This document shows positions 38,434 to 46,486 of a DNA stretch of 64,000 bases, piece after piece. Source of the DNA: Burkholderia sp. NRF60-BP8 (lineage in GTDB: Bacteria; Pseudomonadota; Gammaproteobacteria; Burkholderiales; Burkholderiaceae); contig NZ_CP013373.1 of NCBI RefSeq assembly GCF_001522585.2, positions 2,046,001-2,110,000 on the forward strand, given 5' to 3'. How positions within the stretch are numbered: the first letter of the stretch is position 1; each line of letters starts with the position of its first letter. The position numbers and the translations under genes were made by a program. A model generated the notes under the pieces. It worked only from the letters and a program-made list of their open reading frames with translations, searched no databases and had not been told where the DNA came from.

Positions 38434-38727
38434 TCACAGGCCGGGACGCGGGCACGGATTGGGGGCTGCGCCCTGATATCCGCCGGCGACGGCAGCCAGC
38501 GCGGCGCCGGCCAGGGACGTGCCGAGCGCTTTCAACACCCCCTCCGTCGACAACGGTTCGCCGCTCGACATTACACGCCCCGAATACGCGGAGCATGCGG
38601 ACGACGATGCAACCGTCTTCACGGGTGTGGCACTCCACGCGATGTTGTCGGCAGGCGTATTGGCGAAAGTCGGCGCAGCCAGCATCCATGCCAGAACGGA
38701 AATCGAGATACGTACGGTGTGTTTCAT
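38434..38727 (-). CDS. small exported protein, unknown
   Basis: 97 residues: signal peptide (MKHTVRISISVLAWMLAAPTFA, cleavage after about 22), then a short mature part containing a hydrophobic alanine/glycine-rich helix (LGTSLAGAALAAVAGGY) and two cysteines (one mid-protein, one near the C-terminus in NPCPRPGL). No family recognised. The ATG at 38727 is chosen because it begins the signal peptide and has GAGGG about nine bases upstream. Divergent from nothing obvious; it lies between a plus-strand small membrane protein and tRNA-Leu, transcribed leftwards after the tRNA terminator. Confidence 0.65.
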   Translation of the reverse strand: MKHTVRISISVLAWMLAAPTFANTPADNIAWSATPVKTVASSSACSAYSGRVMSSGEPLSTEGVLKALGTSLAGAALAAVAGGYQGAAPNPCPRPGL

Positions 38728-38838
38728 CGGCAGGTCCCTCGGTGTCGTTGTACTTCTTGTACGAAAAGTGAGCACGATATTACACGCGGCCGGTTTTTCG
38801 AGCGAGGTCCGGATGCCGGGCGGCGAAATCGGCGTCAA

Positions 38839-38877
38839 TAAAAAAGCGCTGCGGTCAGCCGACCGGCAGCGCTTTTT
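38839..38877 (-). terminator. tRNA-Leu terminator
   Basis: On the minus strand AAAAAGCGCTGC, 13-base loop, GCAGCGCTTTTT then more T; begins 37 bases after the tRNA 3' end. Confidence 0.8.
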
Positions 38878-38913
38878 CGCGAACGGCCCCCTGCCGGGGG
38901 CACGTTCGACTTC

Positions 38914-39000
38914 TGGTGCGTGAGGCCGGACTCGAACCGGCACACCCTTGCGGGCGTCAGGACCTAAACCTGGTGCGTCTACCAATTTCGCCACTCACGC
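38914..39000 (-). tRNA. tRNA-Leu (TAG)
   Basis: 87 bases with encoded CCA and the long variable arm of class II tRNAs (ACGCCCGCAAGGGTGT). The acceptor stem GCGTGAG/CTCACGC, the D-arm TGGCGAAATTGGTAGACGCA, anticodon TAG in the TTTAGGT loop and the T-arm GGTTCGAGTCC are visible. Confidence 0.97.
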
Positions 39001-39246
39001 GCATTTCCGTCGCCCGACCGCGCGGGATGCAAGATGCGTGCTCCACGCGCCCGGGGCCGCTCGGGACACTTCAGCCGGCCCGAAAACCGGCACGCCCGAT
39101 CAGGCGAGCGCGAGATTCTACCCGATCCGTGCGGGCTTGTCTCGCCCCGCCGGCGCCCGTCGTGCCGCGGTGCTAGAATGCCGCGCTCGACGTTTCGGCA
39201 GCGCGCCGCCGCGCGTCCCCCGAACCCGCCCCAACCGATTCAGCCC

Positions 39247-40080
39247 GTGAACTTCGACGACTACTGTCAGCAAAAGGCCGCCCCCGCAGGCTCCAGCGTC
39301 TACTACGCGCTGCGTCAGGCGCCGCTCGCCACGCAGCCGCGCCTGACCGCGCTGTTCGCGCTGCGCCGCGAACTCGAGGAAACCGTCAAGGAAACCAGCG
39401 ATCCGACCGTCGGTCACACGAAGCTCGCGTGGTGGCACAAGGAACTCGCGGCACTGGCCGACGGGCAACCGTCGCACCCCGTCACGAAGGCGCTCGCGCA
39501 GCATCACCCGGAGATCGCCGCCGAGGCCGATGCGCTGCGCACGCTCGTCAACGGTTACGGGATGGACCTCGAGCAGGCGCGCTACCTCGATTTCGCGAAC
39601 CTGCAGCGCTATATCGTGCAGGTCGGCGGCACCTTCGCGTCGCTGGTTGCGCGCGCCAGTTCGGCGCACCCGGCCGACCCGCAGCCATGGGCCGCGGACG
39701 TCGGCCGCGCGCTGATGCTCGCGCAATTCGTGCAGGAGCTCGGCAACGACGCGCGCCACGGCCGCATCTATCTGCCGATCGACGAACTGCAGCGCTACAA
39801 CGTGACCGCGGCCGACCTGCTGAACCGCCGCTACAGCCCGGCGTTCACCGAATTGCTGCAATTCCAGACGACCCGCGCGCGCGAAGCGCTCGCGGCCGCC
39901 GATGCGGCGATTCCCGCCGCCGAACGCCGCGCGCAACGCACGCTGCGCGCGCAGATCGCGCTGGCCGGCGCGCTGCTCGACGAAATCGCGCGCGACGGCT
40001 ACCAGGTGCTGCATCAGCGCATCGCGCTGACGCCGATCCGCAAGCTGTGGATTGCGTGGCGCGCCGCGCGCCGCCGTTGA
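39247..40080 (+). CDS. squalene/phytoene synthase-family protein, HpnD-like with altered active-site motifs
   Basis: 277 residues, overall HpnD-like (presqualene diphosphate synthase; start NFDDYCQQKAAPAGSSVYY; TKLAWWHKEL at 58-67; MDLEQARYLDFANLQRY at 106-122). The two aspartate-rich metal sites are not intact: the first, normally of DDxxDE type, reads ELEETVKE (42-49), and the second, normally RDVGEDARRGR, reads QELGNDARHGR (163-173), keeping only D168. It stands alone, with no hpnC or hpnE beside it. Translation probably starts at GTG 39247; an in-frame ATG at 39178 overlaps a -10-like TAGAAT (39174-39179). It may bind isoprenoids without catalysis or have a different role. Confidence 0.8.
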   Translation: MNFDDYCQQKAAPAGSSVYYALRQAPLATQPRLTALFALRRELEETVKETSDPTVGHTKLAWWHKELAALADGQPSHPVTKALAQHHPEIAAEADALRTLVNGYGMDLEQARYLDFANLQRYIVQVGGTFASLVARASSAHPADPQPWAADVGRALMLAQFVQELGNDARHGRIYLPIDELQRYNVTAADLLNRRYSPAFTELLQFQTTRAREALAAADAAIPAAERRAQRTLRAQIALAGALLDEIARDGYQVLHQRIALTPIRKLWIAWRAARRR

Positions 40081-40090
40081 GCCGCGCGCA

Positions 40091-41311
40091 TCACGCCTTC
40101 AGCAGCGGTAGCGTGTCGAAACGCTGCTGCAGCACGCGCGTCGCGTCGAGCCCCCACCAGGGCCCGAGCACGGTCGCGTAAAGCTGGCGGAAATCGACCG
40201 CGACCGGCAGGTTGCCGTTGCCGTCGAGCCGCCCGAGCGCGGGCGGCGCACCGTACAGCCCGCCCGCCACGCGGCCGCCCATCACGAAATGCGGCGCGGC
40301 CGTGCCGTGATCGGTGCCGTTGCTCTGGTTCTCGCGCACGCGCCGGCCGAATTCCGCATACGTCATCACGAGCGTCTCGTTCCAGCGCCCGAGTTCGATC
40401 AACGCCGCGCGCATCGCGCTCATCCCGTCCGCGAACTGCTTGAGCAGCGCGGCGTGCTGCCCCGGCTGGTTCTGGTGCGTGTCGAAGCCGTTGAGCGTCA
40501 GGCGCAGCACCGCGACACCGTCCTGCGCGCCGGGCCCGGACGCTTCGCACGCGGCCAGCACCTGCATCGCGGTCTTCACCGACGTGCCGAACGCGCCGGC
40601 CGGAAAGGCCGTCCTGAATTCGCGCATCCCGCCGCGCGGGCGCAGCCGGTCGGCCGCCTTCACGATGTCGTTCTCGACGTCGATGATGTGCGCGAGCGCC
40701 GGGTTCTGTTCGCGCAGCGACGACGGCTCGGCGAGCCGGGCCGCACGGATGAACTGCGCCGGATTGACGAGCGCGATCGCGCGCGCGCCGTTCGACAACG
40801 GCCCCATCTCGGCGCTGCCGAGCACGACGCCGTCCGCCGCGAAACCGGGCGGCACGGGCGCCTGCGCGAACGTGCGCGTGAGCCAACCCTCGTGCAGGTA
40901 CTGATCCGAGCGCGACGCGGTGTCCCAGATCTCGATCGAGCGGAAATGCGACAGGTTCGGCTGCGGATAGCCGACACCCTGCACGACCGCGACCTGCCCG
41001 TCGCGCCACAGCGGCATCAGCGGCGCGAGCGACGGGTGCAGCCCCGTCTGCGCGTCGAGCTGCAGCACCTGCTCGCGCTTGATGCCGATACCGCGCCGGA
41101 ACGAGTAGTACAGTGGGTCCGCATACGGCACCACCGTGTTGAGGCCGTCGTTGCCACCCTTGAGCTCGACGAGGATCAGCACGTTCGCATACCCGGCCGC
41201 AGGCTTTCGGCCGGCCTGCGGCGCGGCAGCCGCCGCCGCGGGCGCCTGCCACATCGACACGCCGGCCGCCGCCGCGGCGCCCGTCAGCGTCAGAAAATCA
41301 CGTCGGTTCAT
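40091..41311 (-). CDS. DUF1501 domain-containing exported protein
   Basis: 406 residues with a twin-arginine signal (NRRDFLTLTGAAAAAGVSMW), indicating export in folded form. The body contains the DUF1501 (alkaline-phosphatase/sulfatase-like fold) blocks VLILVELKGGNDGLNTVVPY, LHPSLAPLMPLW, GFDTHQNQPGQHAALL and TYAEFGRRVRENQSNGTDHG, with histidines and aspartates that could bind metal. The function of the family is unknown. It is immediately downstream (55 bases) of a DUF1800 gene, the partner with which this family is commonly paired, so the two products probably act together in the periplasm. Confidence 0.92.
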   Translation of the reverse strand: MNRRDFLTLTGAAAAAGVSMWQAPAAAAAAPQAGRKPAAGYANVLILVELKGGNDGLNTVVPYADPLYYSFRRGIGIKREQVLQLDAQTGLHPSLAPLMPLWRDGQVAVVQGVGYPQPNLSHFRSIEIWDTASRSDQYLHEGWLTRTFAQAPVPPGFAADGVVLGSAEMGPLSNGARAIALVNPAQFIRAARLAEPSSLREQNPALAHIIDVENDIVKAADRLRPRGGMREFRTAFPAGAFGTSVKTAMQVLAACEASGPGAQDGVAVLRLTLNGFDTHQNQPGQHAALLKQFADGMSAMRAALIELGRWNETLVMTYAEFGRRVRENQSNGTDHGTAAPHFVMGGRVAGGLYGAPPALGRLDGNGNLPVAVDFRQLYATVLGPWWGLDATRVLQQRFDTLPLLKA

Positions 41312-41366
41312 CGCACATCCTTTGGTTCGCCGCCCGCGGCCGCCGCCCGCTTCGTCGTCGTTCGCA

Positions 41367-42869
41367 TCATTTCAGTTGATAGGCCGGATCCATCAGCAGC
41401 GCCTCGAGATACGCGCTGCCGGTCGAATCCGTGTCGATCGCCGCGACCGGCGAGAGTTGCAGCACCGCATGCTGCAATTGCAGCTCGGTGGACAGTCCCG
41501 CGATCGCCTGCGGCCGCGCACGATACTGCGCGAGCCAGCGCTCGAGGTCGAAACGCAAGCCGCCGCGCGCGGGCTTCGCGGGCATGCCGCGCGGGCCGGC
41601 GGCGGACGCCGCGTCGGCCACCGGCATCGCGTGCGCGCTCGGCGACGGCGCGATCGCACGGGCCGGCGGCCGCATGCCGGCCGTCTCGGTCGCACGGAAC
41701 AACTGCTCGACGAACTGCTTGCGCGACAGCAGCGTCGTGCTGTTGATCCACAACGCGCCGCCTGGCCAGCCCTTCACGTTCGGCGGATAGAACAGGTTCT
41801 GTCCGAGCGTGCGCACGGTGTTCGCGAGCATCTGCGGATCGCCGTACGCCACGTCGAACAGCCGCACCGAGCCGACCACGAATTCCGCCGGCGACTTGAC
41901 CAGCACGCCGCGGTTGCGCGGATCCCAGAACGCGTCGGTCGACCACAGCGCGGCGAGCGCCGCGCGAATGTCGTAGCCGCTCGCGCGAAACCGCTCGGCC
42001 ACCGCGTCGAGCGCGCGCGGCTCCGGCGTATCGGACACGAACTCGCGCCACAACTTGCCGGCGATGAAGCGCGCGGTGTCCGGCCGCTTCAGCAGGATGT
42101 CGAGAAAGCCGTCGCCGTCGAACGGCCCGGTTTCGCCGAGGATCGTCTTGTCGCCGGCATCGTGCCATTCGGGCCGCACCGCGAAGCGCAGCGTGTCGGG
42201 ATCGACCGTCCAGCCCGTCATCGCGCGCGCGGCCTCGGTCACGTCGTATTGCGTGTAATGCCCTTCGCCGAGCGTGAACAGTTCCATCACCTCGCGCGCG
42301 AAATTCTCGTTCGGGCGGCCCTTGCGATTGCTCGCGCCGTCGAGATACTGCAGCATCGCCGGATCCTTCGCGACCGCGTGCAGCAGCGAGCCGAAGTTGC
42401 CGAGCGCCTCGCGGCGAAACAGCGCGTTCTGCGCGGCCATCGTCTGCGGGTAAGGCACCTTGTCCTGCCCGGACGTGAAATGCCCGTGCCAGAACAGCGT
42501 CATGCGCTCGGTGAGCGGCGACGACGTCGCGACCATCTCGTTGACCCAGGCCGCACGCAACGCATCGTAGCGGCGATTGCGCTCGCGCTGCTCGTCGCGC
42601 CGCATGTCGGGCGTCAGCGCCCGGCGCTGCGCGCGTGTCGGCGGCGGCTCGGCGAGCCAGTCGGGCCACGTCGTGACGGGTTCGCGCCGTGCACTGCCGA
42701 GCGTATCGGCCACGACCTGCGCGCGCGTCATGCCGACGATGCGCGCGACTTCGGCGGGAGCGGGAGAAAAACCGGTGCGACCGAGAAAAAACACCGCGTC
42801 GTCGGCATCGAGCGGCGACTGCATGGCAGGCGACGGCGCCGGTGCGGCAGCGTTCGCTTTCATCGTCAT
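41367..42869 (-). CDS. DUF1800 domain-containing protein
   Basis: 500 residues. Family blocks: FLGRTGFSPAPAEVARIVGMTRAQ near the start, MTLFWHGHFTSGQDKV, NENFAREVMELFTLGEGHYTQYDV, DILLKRPDTARFIAGKLWREFV and the GQNLFYPPNVKGWPGG motif near residue 350. No enzymatic role is established. No convincing signal peptide is visible at this start (TMKANAAAPAPSPAMQSPL), unlike its DUF1501 partner, so it may be exported with it or reach the periplasm another way. A proline-rich linker lies near residues 385-415. The gene order small exported protein - DUF1800 - DUF1501 on one strand suggests an operon. Confidence 0.9.
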   Translation of the reverse strand: MTMKANAAAPAPSPAMQSPLDADDAVFFLGRTGFSPAPAEVARIVGMTRAQVVADTLGSARREPVTTWPDWLAEPPPTRAQRRALTPDMRRDEQRERNRRYDALRAAWVNEMVATSSPLTERMTLFWHGHFTSGQDKVPYPQTMAAQNALFRREALGNFGSLLHAVAKDPAMLQYLDGASNRKGRPNENFAREVMELFTLGEGHYTQYDVTEAARAMTGWTVDPDTLRFAVRPEWHDAGDKTILGETGPFDGDGFLDILLKRPDTARFIAGKLWREFVSDTPEPRALDAVAERFRASGYDIRAALAALWSTDAFWDPRNRGVLVKSPAEFVVGSVRLFDVAYGDPQMLANTVRTLGQNLFYPPNVKGWPGGALWINSTTLLSRKQFVEQLFRATETAGMRPPARAIAPSPSAHAMPVADAASAAGPRGMPAKPARGGLRFDLERWLAQYRARPQAIAGLSTELQLQHAVLQLSPVAAIDTDSTGSAYLEALLMDPAYQLK

Positions 42870-42997
42870 GGACTCCCGGAACGCACCGGCGGTGCGGATG
42901 CCCGTACAACGGCATTCGGCGGCCGAAAGTTGACGGAAAAAATGCTACGAATTCTTTCCGCGCGGGGATTTCCGCGCAACGCGAACGACGGCACGCA

Positions 42998-43276
42998 TCA
43001 GCGCTTGTACAACTCGCGCACGGCGTCTTCGATGTGCTGGCGCAACAGGTGCCGCTCTTCGGGCGTCATGTGCCCGTCGCGACGGCGCTGTTCGAGATCG
43101 GGAGGCACGGCGGAACGGGCCGTCATATCGGCGGCGCGATCGGGCTGCGGCGCTTTGCCGCGCGGCAGCTTGCGCGACGATGCGCCCTGCTCGGGGCGCT
43201 GCGCATACGCGAGGTTCGACGCATACGGACCGGCAAGCGCGATCGTCAGCATCAGTGCAATCCGGGCAGATCGCAT
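42998..43276 (-). CDS. small exported protein upstream of DUF1800
   Basis: 92 residues from the ATG at 43276, chosen because it starts a signal peptide (RSARIALMLTIALAGPYASNLAYA, cleavage after AYA). The mature part is basic and ends in a helical, charged segment (PPDLEQRRRDGHMTPEERHLLRQHI), a pattern seen in short periplasmic regulators and zinc- or metal-sensing helpers, but I cannot name a family. It lies 128 bases upstream of the DUF1800 gene on the same strand and could be its first operon gene. Confidence 0.65.
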   Translation of the reverse strand: MRSARIALMLTIALAGPYASNLAYAQRPEQGASSRKLPRGKAPQPDRAADMTARSAVPPDLEQRRRDGHMTPEERHLLRQHIEDAVRELYKR

Positions 43277-43474
43277 GACCGTCCTCGCTTCTTTGGTCGA
43301 TTTGTTCCCTTCGTCACGCGGCAACCGGCTACCTCTGGTACTTGAAAAACCCTGCGGAATTCGGGTGTACAAAGATGAAAGATGGAGTGCAGGGGAGTAT
43401 CTACCGAATTTCGGCTTCGAGTAAAGGAATCTCTATAGCCTGCCTTTACTCGGCGCGACACTACGGGTAAATTT

Positions 43475-43490
43475 TGTAACCGACTGTAAC
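43475..43490. promoter_or_regulatory. 10-bp-phased TGTAAC direct repeats upstream of ompR
   Basis: TGTAAC at 43475-43480 and 43485-43490, exactly one helix turn apart, 45-60 bases before the response regulator start. OmpR-type regulators bind direct half-sites in tandem at 10-bp spacing, so autoregulation is possible. Confidence 0.35.
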
Positions 43491-43534
43491 GCACGAAAAT
43501 ACGCGGCCGTGCGCCAATTCCCATTCGCGATAAG

Positions 43535-44269
43535 ATGCCGATCATGGAAACGAAAAACCCCTCCAAGATTCTCGTCGTCGACGACGACCCTCGCCTGCGC
43601 GATCTGCTGCGCCGCTATCTCGGCGAACAGGGTTTCAACGTCTACGTCGCGGAAAACGCGACCGCAATGAACAAGCTCTGGGTCCGCGAGCGTTTCGACC
43701 TGCTCGTGCTCGACCTGATGCTGCCCGGCGAAGACGGCCTGTCGATCTGCCGCCGGCTGCGCGGCAGCAACGACCGCACGCCGATCATCATGCTCACCGC
43801 GAAGGGCGAGGACGTCGATCGCATCGTCGGCCTCGAGATGGGCGCCGACGATTACCTGCCGAAGCCGTTCAATCCGCGCGAACTGGTCGCGCGCATTCAT
43901 GCGGTGCTGCGCCGCCAGGCGCCGGCCGAACTGCCGGGCGCACCGTCGGAAACCACCGAGGTGTTCGAGTTCGGCGAATTCTCGCTGAATCTCGCCACGC
44001 GCACGCTGACCAAGTCCGGCCAGGAAATTCCGCTGACCACCGGCGAATTCTCGGTGCTGAAAGTGTTCGCCCGTCATCCGCGTCAGCCGCTGTCGCGCGA
44101 AAAGCTGATGGAGCTCGCACGCGGCCGTGAATACGAAGTGTTCGACCGCAGCCTCGACGTGCAGATTTCGCGCCTGCGCAAGCTGATCGAACCGGATCCG
44201 GGCAGCCCGCGCTTCATCCAGACCGTCTGGGGCCTCGGCTACGTGTTCATCCCGGACGGCGCCGCCTGA
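43535..44269 (+). CDS. ompR: OmpR-family response regulator (OmpR/RisA-like)
   Basis: 244 residues from the first ATG (a second in-frame ATG at 43544 is equally plausible). Receiver domain with the acidic DDD pocket at 16-18, phospho-acceptor D60 (LVLDLMLPGEDG) and K110 (DDYLPKPF), then a winged-helix DNA-binding domain (about 140-240, ending TVWGLGYVFIPDGAA). Sequence and the adjacent EnvZ-like kinase support OmpR; the Bordetella/Burkholderia name RisA is also used. Phosphorylated protein should regulate porin and osmotic genes. Tandem TGTAAC repeats upstream may be its own sites. Kinase gene begins 41 bases downstream. Confidence 0.95.
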   Translation: MPIMETKNPSKILVVDDDPRLRDLLRRYLGEQGFNVYVAENATAMNKLWVRERFDLLVLDLMLPGEDGLSICRRLRGSNDRTPIIMLTAKGEDVDRIVGLEMGADDYLPKPFNPRELVARIHAVLRRQAPAELPGAPSETTEVFEFGEFSLNLATRTLTKSGQEIPLTTGEFSVLKVFARHPRQPLSREKLMELARGREYEVFDRSLDVQISRLRKLIEPDPGSPRFIQTVWGLGYVFIPDGAA

Positions 44270-44310
44270 GCTTTTTCCTTCCCGGTTTCGCCCCGCCCAC
44301 GGCCCGTCCC

Positions 44311-45672
44311 ATGCGTATCGACCGGCGCCTTCTGCAGCTCGCGTTCGGCGGGCTGTTCTGGCGCACCTTCCTGCTGATCGCGCTGCTGATCTCGGTCAGT
44401 CTCGCCGCGTGGTTCCAGAGCTTTCGCGTGATCGAGCGCGAGCCGCGCGCGCAGCGCGTCGCGCTCCAGCTCGTCGCGGTCGTGAAACTCACCCGCACCG
44501 CCCTGCTCTATTCCGATCCCGACTTGCGGCGCGCGCTACTGCAGGATCTCGAGAGCAACGAGGGCGTGCGCGTGTACCCGCGCGAAAAAACCGACAAGTT
44601 CACGCTGCAGCCCGACGAATCGCTGACCCGCCTGATCGAACACGACATCCGCAGCCGCCTCGGCGACGATACCGTGATCGCGCAGTCGGTCAACGACATT
44701 CCCGGCGTGTGGATCAGCTTCAAGATCGACGACGACGATTACTGGGTCGCGCTCGATCGCGACCAGCTCGACAACGTCACGGGCCTGCAGTGGGCCGGCT
44801 GGGGGCTGTTCGCGCTCGCGCTGTCGCTATTCGGCTCCGCGTTCATCACCAGCCTCGTGAACCGGCCGTTCTCGCGGCTCGCGCTCGCCGCGCGCCAGGT
44901 CGGTTCGGGCCAGGCGCCCGAGCCGCTGCCCGAGCGCGGGATGGGCGTCGCGGCCGAGACCAACCGCAGCTTCAACCAGATGGTGCGCGACCTCGAACAG
45001 CTCGAGGCCGATCGCGCGCTGATGCTCGCGGGCATCTCGCACGACCTGCGCACGCCGCTCGCGCGGCTGCGGCTCGAAACCGAGATGAGCCCGTCCGACC
45101 AGGCGACCAAGGACGCGATGGTCGACGACATCGAGCAAATGGACCGCATCATCGCGGCCTTCATCGACTACGCGCGCCCGTCGCAGCGCAAGCCCGAGCC
45201 CGTCGATCTGTCGTCGGTCGCGCAGGACGTCGCCGCGCGCGTGTCGGGCGAGGACGGCGTCGAAATCCGCACGCGGCTCGCGCCGAGCGCGATCATCGAA
45301 GCCGACGAGACCGACATGCGGCGCGTGATCGGCAACCTCGTCGAGAACGCGCGCAAGTACGGTCAGAGCAAGCAGGACGGCATCTCGCGCATCACGCTCG
45401 AGACGCGCGTGTCGCATGCGCGCGTCGAGCTGTCGGTGAGCGACGAAGGCCCCGGCATCCCCGAGGATCAGTTGCCGCTCGTGATGCGGCCGTTCTACCG
45501 CGTCGACACCGCGCGCACCAAGGCGGACGGCACGGGGCTCGGCATGGCGATCGTGCTGCGGCTCGTCGGCCGCTACCGCGGCGCGCTGCGCCTGCGTAAC
45601 CGCCACCCGGAAGCCGGCCTCGAAGTCACGCTCGAATTCCCCGGCGCCGGCAAGGCGCGTGCGACCGCATGA
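44311..45672 (+). CDS. envZ: EnvZ-like sensor histidine kinase
   Basis: 453-residue inner-membrane sensor. TM1 spans about 17-36, a periplasmic sensor region about 37-158, TM2 about 161-183, HAMP about 184-235 (beginning NRPFSRLALAARQVGSG), HisKA with phosphorylated H244 (GISHDLRTPLARL) and HATPase with N346 (GNLVENARKY), DEGPGIPED (378-386) and GTGLGMAIV (407-415). It should phosphorylate the adjacent response regulator. The moderately long periplasmic part differs from E. coli EnvZ in sequence and may sense another cue. No terminator is obvious before the ahpC promoter. Confidence 0.95.
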   Translation: MRIDRRLLQLAFGGLFWRTFLLIALLISVSLAAWFQSFRVIEREPRAQRVALQLVAVVKLTRTALLYSDPDLRRALLQDLESNEGVRVYPREKTDKFTLQPDESLTRLIEHDIRSRLGDDTVIAQSVNDIPGVWISFKIDDDDYWVALDRDQLDNVTGLQWAGWGLFALALSLFGSAFITSLVNRPFSRLALAARQVGSGQAPEPLPERGMGVAAETNRSFNQMVRDLEQLEADRALMLAGISHDLRTPLARLRLETEMSPSDQATKDAMVDDIEQMDRIIAAFIDYARPSQRKPEPVDLSSVAQDVAARVSGEDGVEIRTRLAPSAIIEADETDMRRVIGNLVENARKYGQSKQDGISRITLETRVSHARVELSVSDEGPGIPEDQLPLVMRPFYRVDTARTKADGTGLGMAIVLRLVGRYRGALRLRNRHPEAGLEVTLEFPGAGKARATA

Positions 45673-45747
45673 CACGTTCGCGCACGCATCTTGCGCGTCA
45701 CACTATCGATCCGGTTGACAAAAGCTATGAAGGGCGTTAGTCAAAAT

Positions 45748-45779
45748 CTATTGAAGTGAAACATCAATAGTGTTATAGT
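45748..45779 (+). promoter_or_regulatory. ahpC promoter with overlapping inverted repeat (redox operator candidate)
   Basis: TTGAAG (45751-45756), 17 bases, TATAGT (45774-45779): a good sigma-70 promoter, start near 45786. A perfect inverted repeat CTATTGA-N9-TCAATAG (45748-45770) overlaps the -35, and a further CTAT lies at 45725. CTAT/ATAG tetramers are the core of OxyR sites, so OxyR control is plausible, though the spacing is not the full four-element consensus. Confidence 0.6.
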
Positions 45780-45861
45780 CCCTTTCATGCTGTCACATCA
45801 TCGTTGCAGCACCGAGGTAGCTTGACTCAGTCTTCTTCCCAACTCACACAGGAGTATCCGC

Positions 45862-46410
45862 ATGAAAACCGTGGGCGATAAACTCGAAGCTTTCACCGTC
45901 GTAGCCGCGAAGCCGGGCTTCAACAATCACGAGGAAAACGGCCAGTCGGCGTTCGAGACCATCACCGAAGCGTCGTTCCCGGGCAAGTGGAAGATCATCT
46001 ACTTCTATCCGAAGGATTTCACGTTCGTGTGCCCGACGGAAATCGTCGAGTTCGCGAAGCTCACGAAGCAGTTCGAAGAGCGCGACGCCGTCCTGCTCGG
46101 CGGCAGCTCGGACAACGAATTCGTCAAGCTCGCATGGCGCCGTGAGCACAAGGACCTCGACAAGCTGAACCACTATTCGTTCGGCGACGTCAAGGGCGAA
46201 CTGATCGACCAGCTCGGCGTGCGCGACAAGGAAGCCGGCGTGGCCCTGCGTGCAACGTTCATCGTCGATCCGGACAACACGATCCAGCACGTTTCGGTGA
46301 ACAACCTGAACGTCGGCCGCAGCCCGGAAGAAGTCCTGCGCATTCTGGACGGCCTGCAAACGGACGAACTGTGCCCGTGCAACCGTGCAGTCGGCGGCGC
46401 AACGCTGTAA
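45862..46410 (+). CDS. ahpC: alkyl hydroperoxide reductase / peroxiredoxin AhpC
   Basis: 182-residue 2-Cys peroxiredoxin that reduces hydrogen peroxide and organic peroxides. The peroxidatic cysteine is C57 in FTFVCPTEIV, and the resolving cysteine is C171 or C173 in ELCPCNRAVGG; the double-cysteine CPC ending is the form that pairs with AhpD rather than AhpF. A strong ribosome site (AGGAG) lies eight bases before the ATG and a redox-type promoter precedes it. ahpD follows after 76 bases, with a hairpin between, consistent with more AhpC than AhpD. Confidence 0.97.
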   Translation: MKTVGDKLEAFTVVAAKPGFNNHEENGQSAFETITEASFPGKWKIIYFYPKDFTFVCPTEIVEFAKLTKQFEERDAVLLGGSSDNEFVKLAWRREHKDLDKLNHYSFGDVKGELIDQLGVRDKEAGVALRATFIVDPDNTIQHVSVNNLNVGRSPEEVLRILDGLQTDELCPCNRAVGGATL

Positions 46411-46426
46411 GCGCATCGATGCACGA

Positions 46427-46461
46427 AGCCCGCGGCGCACGTCCTGCCTGCGGGCTTTTTT
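46427..46461 (+). terminator. hairpin between ahpC and ahpD, partial terminator
   Basis: AGCCCGC, 16 bases, GCGGGCT followed by TTTTTT. The ahpD start lies 26 bases further, so some read-through is likely needed. Confidence 0.7.
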
Positions 46462-46486
46462 AACGGCCAACCCATAGGAGATATCA

